Source of the DNA: an uncultured Gemmatimonadota bacterium
GTDB lineage: Bacteria > Gemmatimonadota > Gemmatimonadetes > Gemmatimonadales > Gemmatimonadaceae
Reading direction: 5' to 3'
Assembly: GCA_946887155.1 (NCBI GenBank)
Contig: CAMPKM010000182.1
Span: 1 to 6,339, forward strand
Length of the DNA: 6,339 bases
In this document: positions 4,680-6,339 of the stretch, piece by piece
Numbering within the stretch: the first letter of the stretch is position 1
Layout: each line of letters opens with the position of its first letter
Program-made: the position numbers and the translations under genes
Notes under the pieces: generated by a model
Told to the model about the DNA's origin: nothing
Databases searched by the model: none
Seen by the model: the letters and a program-made list of their open reading frames with translations, nothing else

Positions 4680-6208
4680 GGCAGATCCTGCACGCGTGAG
4701 GGACGTGGCATCGTGATGACGGACGCCAGCAAGTCGATGCTCTCGAACAGGTTTCGCAGGCGCAGGTTCTCGTCGAATCCGTGCTGGTTGTTGTCGTGGT
4801 TCACGAGGGAGATGCCGACCGTGGGCAGCTTCAGTCCCTCGCTGAACTGGCCGAACGGCATGCTGCCGCCTAACGTGGGGAGCTGGACGGGCGTCGCGGT
4901 GCCCCGGGTGAGCGCCGCCGCCACGGCCTGCGCCAGCGGTTCATCCATCGATACGCGCGTGGCCCGGCTTCCGCCTCTCGCGTTCACCTGCGCCAGCAGC
5001 GGGTGCGCCAGCCGTTCCTCGTCGGTCGGGTCGCGATTGAGCACGACGAAGTAGCCCTGCTGGCGGATATGGGCGATCACGCGCTCGTTCATTTTGGCCG
5101 GGTCGAGTCCGTGCACGAGACGCATGGCGATGCGAGCCGTGGCGAAGGCTGGAATCGCCGTTCGTCCGGGCACGCTGAAGCCGCCGCCGGCTTCCATCTG
5201 CAGGACGTTGAGCGTCGGCTCGTTCAATTTCTGTTCGAGTCGGGTGTCCGGTCGCTCGGGACGGGCCACGCCGAACTCCTTCAACAGCCCCGCCTCGACA
5301 TTCGGCGCGTCGGCCAGCGCTCGCAGCTCCGTTGGCGTGAGCGGCGTGACGTCGTCGTAGAAGCCCTCGATGACCACTTTGCCCGATGCATCCTTCATGC
5401 TGCCTAACAACTTGCCCAGTTGGATGGACGGGTCGGGCGCCCAGTTGCCGTAGTTGCCGCTGTGCAGGTCGTTGCGCGACGTGAAGACGGTGACGGTCAC
5501 GCCGGCGCCGCCACGCACGCCGTAGTACATCGTGGGCCGGCCGCTCGGGTGGCGCGGTCCGTCGAGCGTGACCGCGAGGTCTGCCTTCACCTTGTCGCCG
5601 TCGGTCGTCACGAAGCGGCGGAAGTTGCCCGAGCCGGCTTCCTCCGGGCCATCGAGCACCACACGAAGGTTCCAGGTCGGAGCCTGGCCACTGGCCTTCA
5701 ATGCGTCGACCGCGGCGAGGAGCGCCATGATCGGTCCCTTGTCGTCCGATGCCGATCGCGCGTAGATGCGTGCCTCGGGATCGAACGTTCTCACGCTGGC
5801 GTCGACCTTGCCCGCGGGTGTCATCACGCATGGCGCGAACGGACCGCACTTCGTCCACTCGGTCGAGTCGACCGGCTGGCCATCGTGTGGGGCGTATAGC
5901 GTCAGCGTCCCGCTCGGCGAGGACACGTCGAGCGAGGCGAGAATCACCGGCGCGCCGCTGGTGACACTCTGGAGTTCGACCGTGAACCCTCGCTTCTGGA
6001 ACATCTCGCGCAACGTTTCGGCGTTGCGCCGCATGTCGGCGTCGTTGCGCGAGACGTTGGGAATCGCGAGCAGGGAACTGAACTCGTCGACGATTTCACG
6101 CTGGTGCTGCGCCGTCCACGACGCGACCGCTGACGGCGACTGCGAGTGCAGCGGTTCCGCCGCCGCCGCGACCAGGAATCCAAGGATGAGCGGGAAGAAC
6201 TTCCGCAT
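4676..6208 (-). CDS. secreted M20-family metallopeptidase
   Basis: This 510-residue exported peptidase belongs to the M20 (carboxypeptidase G2 / carnosinase-like) family, which normally uses two zinc ions to hydrolyse dipeptides or C-terminal residues. MRKFFPLILGFLVAAAA is a signal peptide, with cleavage plausible near residue 23 (LHSQ). The catalytic domain shows ASDDKG with bridging Asp155, the PEE pair Glu189 (general base) and Glu190, Asp216 in VTLDG, and His476 in NQHGFDEN. The inserted dimerisation/lid domain begins around DLHSGNYG (247-254), with the conserved His249, and the domain returns at LGGSMP (446-451). The unusual point is at YAPHDGQP (105-112): the family pattern here is Y-x-H-x-D-x-Q-P, so the first metal-ligand histidine is replaced by Pro107 and the histidine sits one residue later, while Asp109 is kept. 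Two TTA codons both lie in GTTAGGC. ATG 6208 fits the signal peptide; no Shine-Dalgarno sequence is visible. It is the first gene of a minus-strand unit with the ATPase. Confidence 0.9.
   Translation of the reverse strand: MRKFFPLILGFLVAAAAEPLHSQSPSAVASWTAQHQREIVDEFSSLLAIPNVSRNDADMRRNAETLREMFQKRGFTVELQSVTSGAPVILASLDVSSPSGTLTLYAPHDGQPVDSTEWTKCGPFAPCVMTPAGKVDASVRTFDPEARIYARSASDDKGPIMALLAAVDALKASGQAPTWNLRVVLDGPEEAGSGNFRRFVTTDGDKVKADLAVTLDGPRHPSGRPTMYYGVRGGAGVTVTVFTSRNDLHSGNYGNWAPDPSIQLGKLLGSMKDASGKVVIEGFYDDVTPLTPTELRALADAPNVEAGLLKEFGVARPERPDTRLEQKLNEPTLNVLQMEAGGGFSVPGRTAIPAFATARIAMRLVHGLDPAKMNERVIAHIRQQGYFVVLNRDPTDEERLAHPLLAQVNARGGSRATRVSMDEPLAQAVAAALTRGTATPVQLPTLGGSMPFGQFSEGLKLPTVGISLVNHDNNQHGFDENLRLRNLFESIDLLASVITMPRPSRVQDLP
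4686..4690 (-). promoter_or_regulatory. ribosome binding site of the ATPase gene
   Basis: On the minus strand CAGGA ends 6 bases before the GTG start at 4679. It lies inside the last codons of the peptidase and supports the GTG start within the GTGA overlap. Confidence 0.5.
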
Positions 6209-6255
6209 GTCGGTGGGGAAGAGAGGTTGTGTGAATATTCCCCCCCGAAGTATCC
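6209..6255. promoter_or_regulatory. possible divergent promoter region
   Basis: This short stretch lies between the peptidase start and a possible divergent gene. It contains a perfect 8-base palindrome GAATATTC (6233-6240) directly followed by a run of cytosines (seven in total, 6240-6246). No well-matched -35/-10 pair is visible on either strand. If the right-hand gene starts later than 6256, the regulatory gap would be longer. Confidence 0.25.
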
Positions 6256-6339
6256 GTGGCCACCCGTAGACCCGTGTTTTCCGCGTTCCTTGCCCCGAAG
6301 GAGCCCGCTGTATTGACCAGATGGATCGCCCCGCAGTAC
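6256..6339 (+). CDS. possible 5' end of a divergent gene (3' end outside window)
   Basis: A plus-strand frame starting at GTG 6256 runs open to the right edge. Its 28 residues begin MATRRPVFSAF and end LTRWIAPQY, which read like a genuine cytoplasmic protein start. Alternative in-frame starts are GTG 6274 and TTG 6313, and AAGGAG (6298-6303) lies 9 bases before the latter. All three minus frames are also open in this stretch, so openness itself is weak evidence. The family cannot be judged from 28 residues. Confidence 0.3.
   Translation, partial: MATRRPVFSAFLAPKEPAVLTRWIAPQY

Noticed and set aside
3612..5054. 480-codon plus-strand frame, one of the longest in the window
   Set aside because: Its His/Arg/Asp-rich composition is typical of the strand opposite GC-rich genes, and it is antisense to the ATPase and peptidase, both with intact motifs.
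6286..6303. TCCTT/AAGGA hairpin near the right edge
   Set aside because: It is only five base pairs with a six-base loop and no T tract, too weak to call a terminator. The AAGGAG half is better read as a possible ribosome site.
1..6339. tRNA, rRNA, CRISPR array, insertion sequence or attachment site
   Set aside because: No cloverleaf, conserved rRNA word, regularly spaced repeat array, transposase motif or terminal inverted repeat was seen on either strand.

Overview
The window is a high-GC bacterial segment. Its genes include a lipoprotein and secreted enzymes with Gram-negative-style signals, and it carries a recurrent GCCTAAC/GTTAGGC word. The overall impression is of a Gemmatimonadota-like or related soil bacterium, but there is no rRNA or marker gene here, so this is an inference at moderate to low confidence.

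The left third (1 to about 1800) looks like accessory DNA. It begins with the last 41 codons of an unrecognised gene (2-127), followed by about 290 bases with no convincing gene. Then comes a compact hicB-hicA toxin-antitoxin pair (421-824) with overlapping stop and start codons. Next is a lipoprotein built from bacterial Ig-like modules (871-1797), with no recognisable function beyond an envelope location.

The middle (1903-3387) is a two-gene plus-strand unit. The first gene is a PLP-dependent class V aminotransferase of the isopenicillin N epimerase type, with a Tat-like leader. The second is a 72-residue two-helix membrane protein whose ribosome binding site overlaps the stop codon of the first. 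A 105-base gap precedes the unit and contains a small palindrome and a direct repeat that may be regulatory.

The right half (3384-6208) is a two-gene minus-strand unit, read right to left. The first gene is a secreted M20-type metallopeptidase, and a GTGA overlap couples it to a AAA+ ATPase with an N-terminal winged-helix domain. The ATPase stop codon shares bases with the stop codon of the small membrane protein, so the two units collide tail to tail with no intergenic space and no visible terminator. The last 84 bases may hold the start of a divergent plus-strand gene.

The points most worth a second look are three. The M20 peptidase has a displaced first metal-binding histidine, which is explicable by two compensating one-base indels. 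Within the three large right-hand genes the rare TTA leucine codon occurs only inside GTTAGGC. The HicB antitoxin is very short and lacks a DNA-binding domain. No clearly new multigene system is visible.
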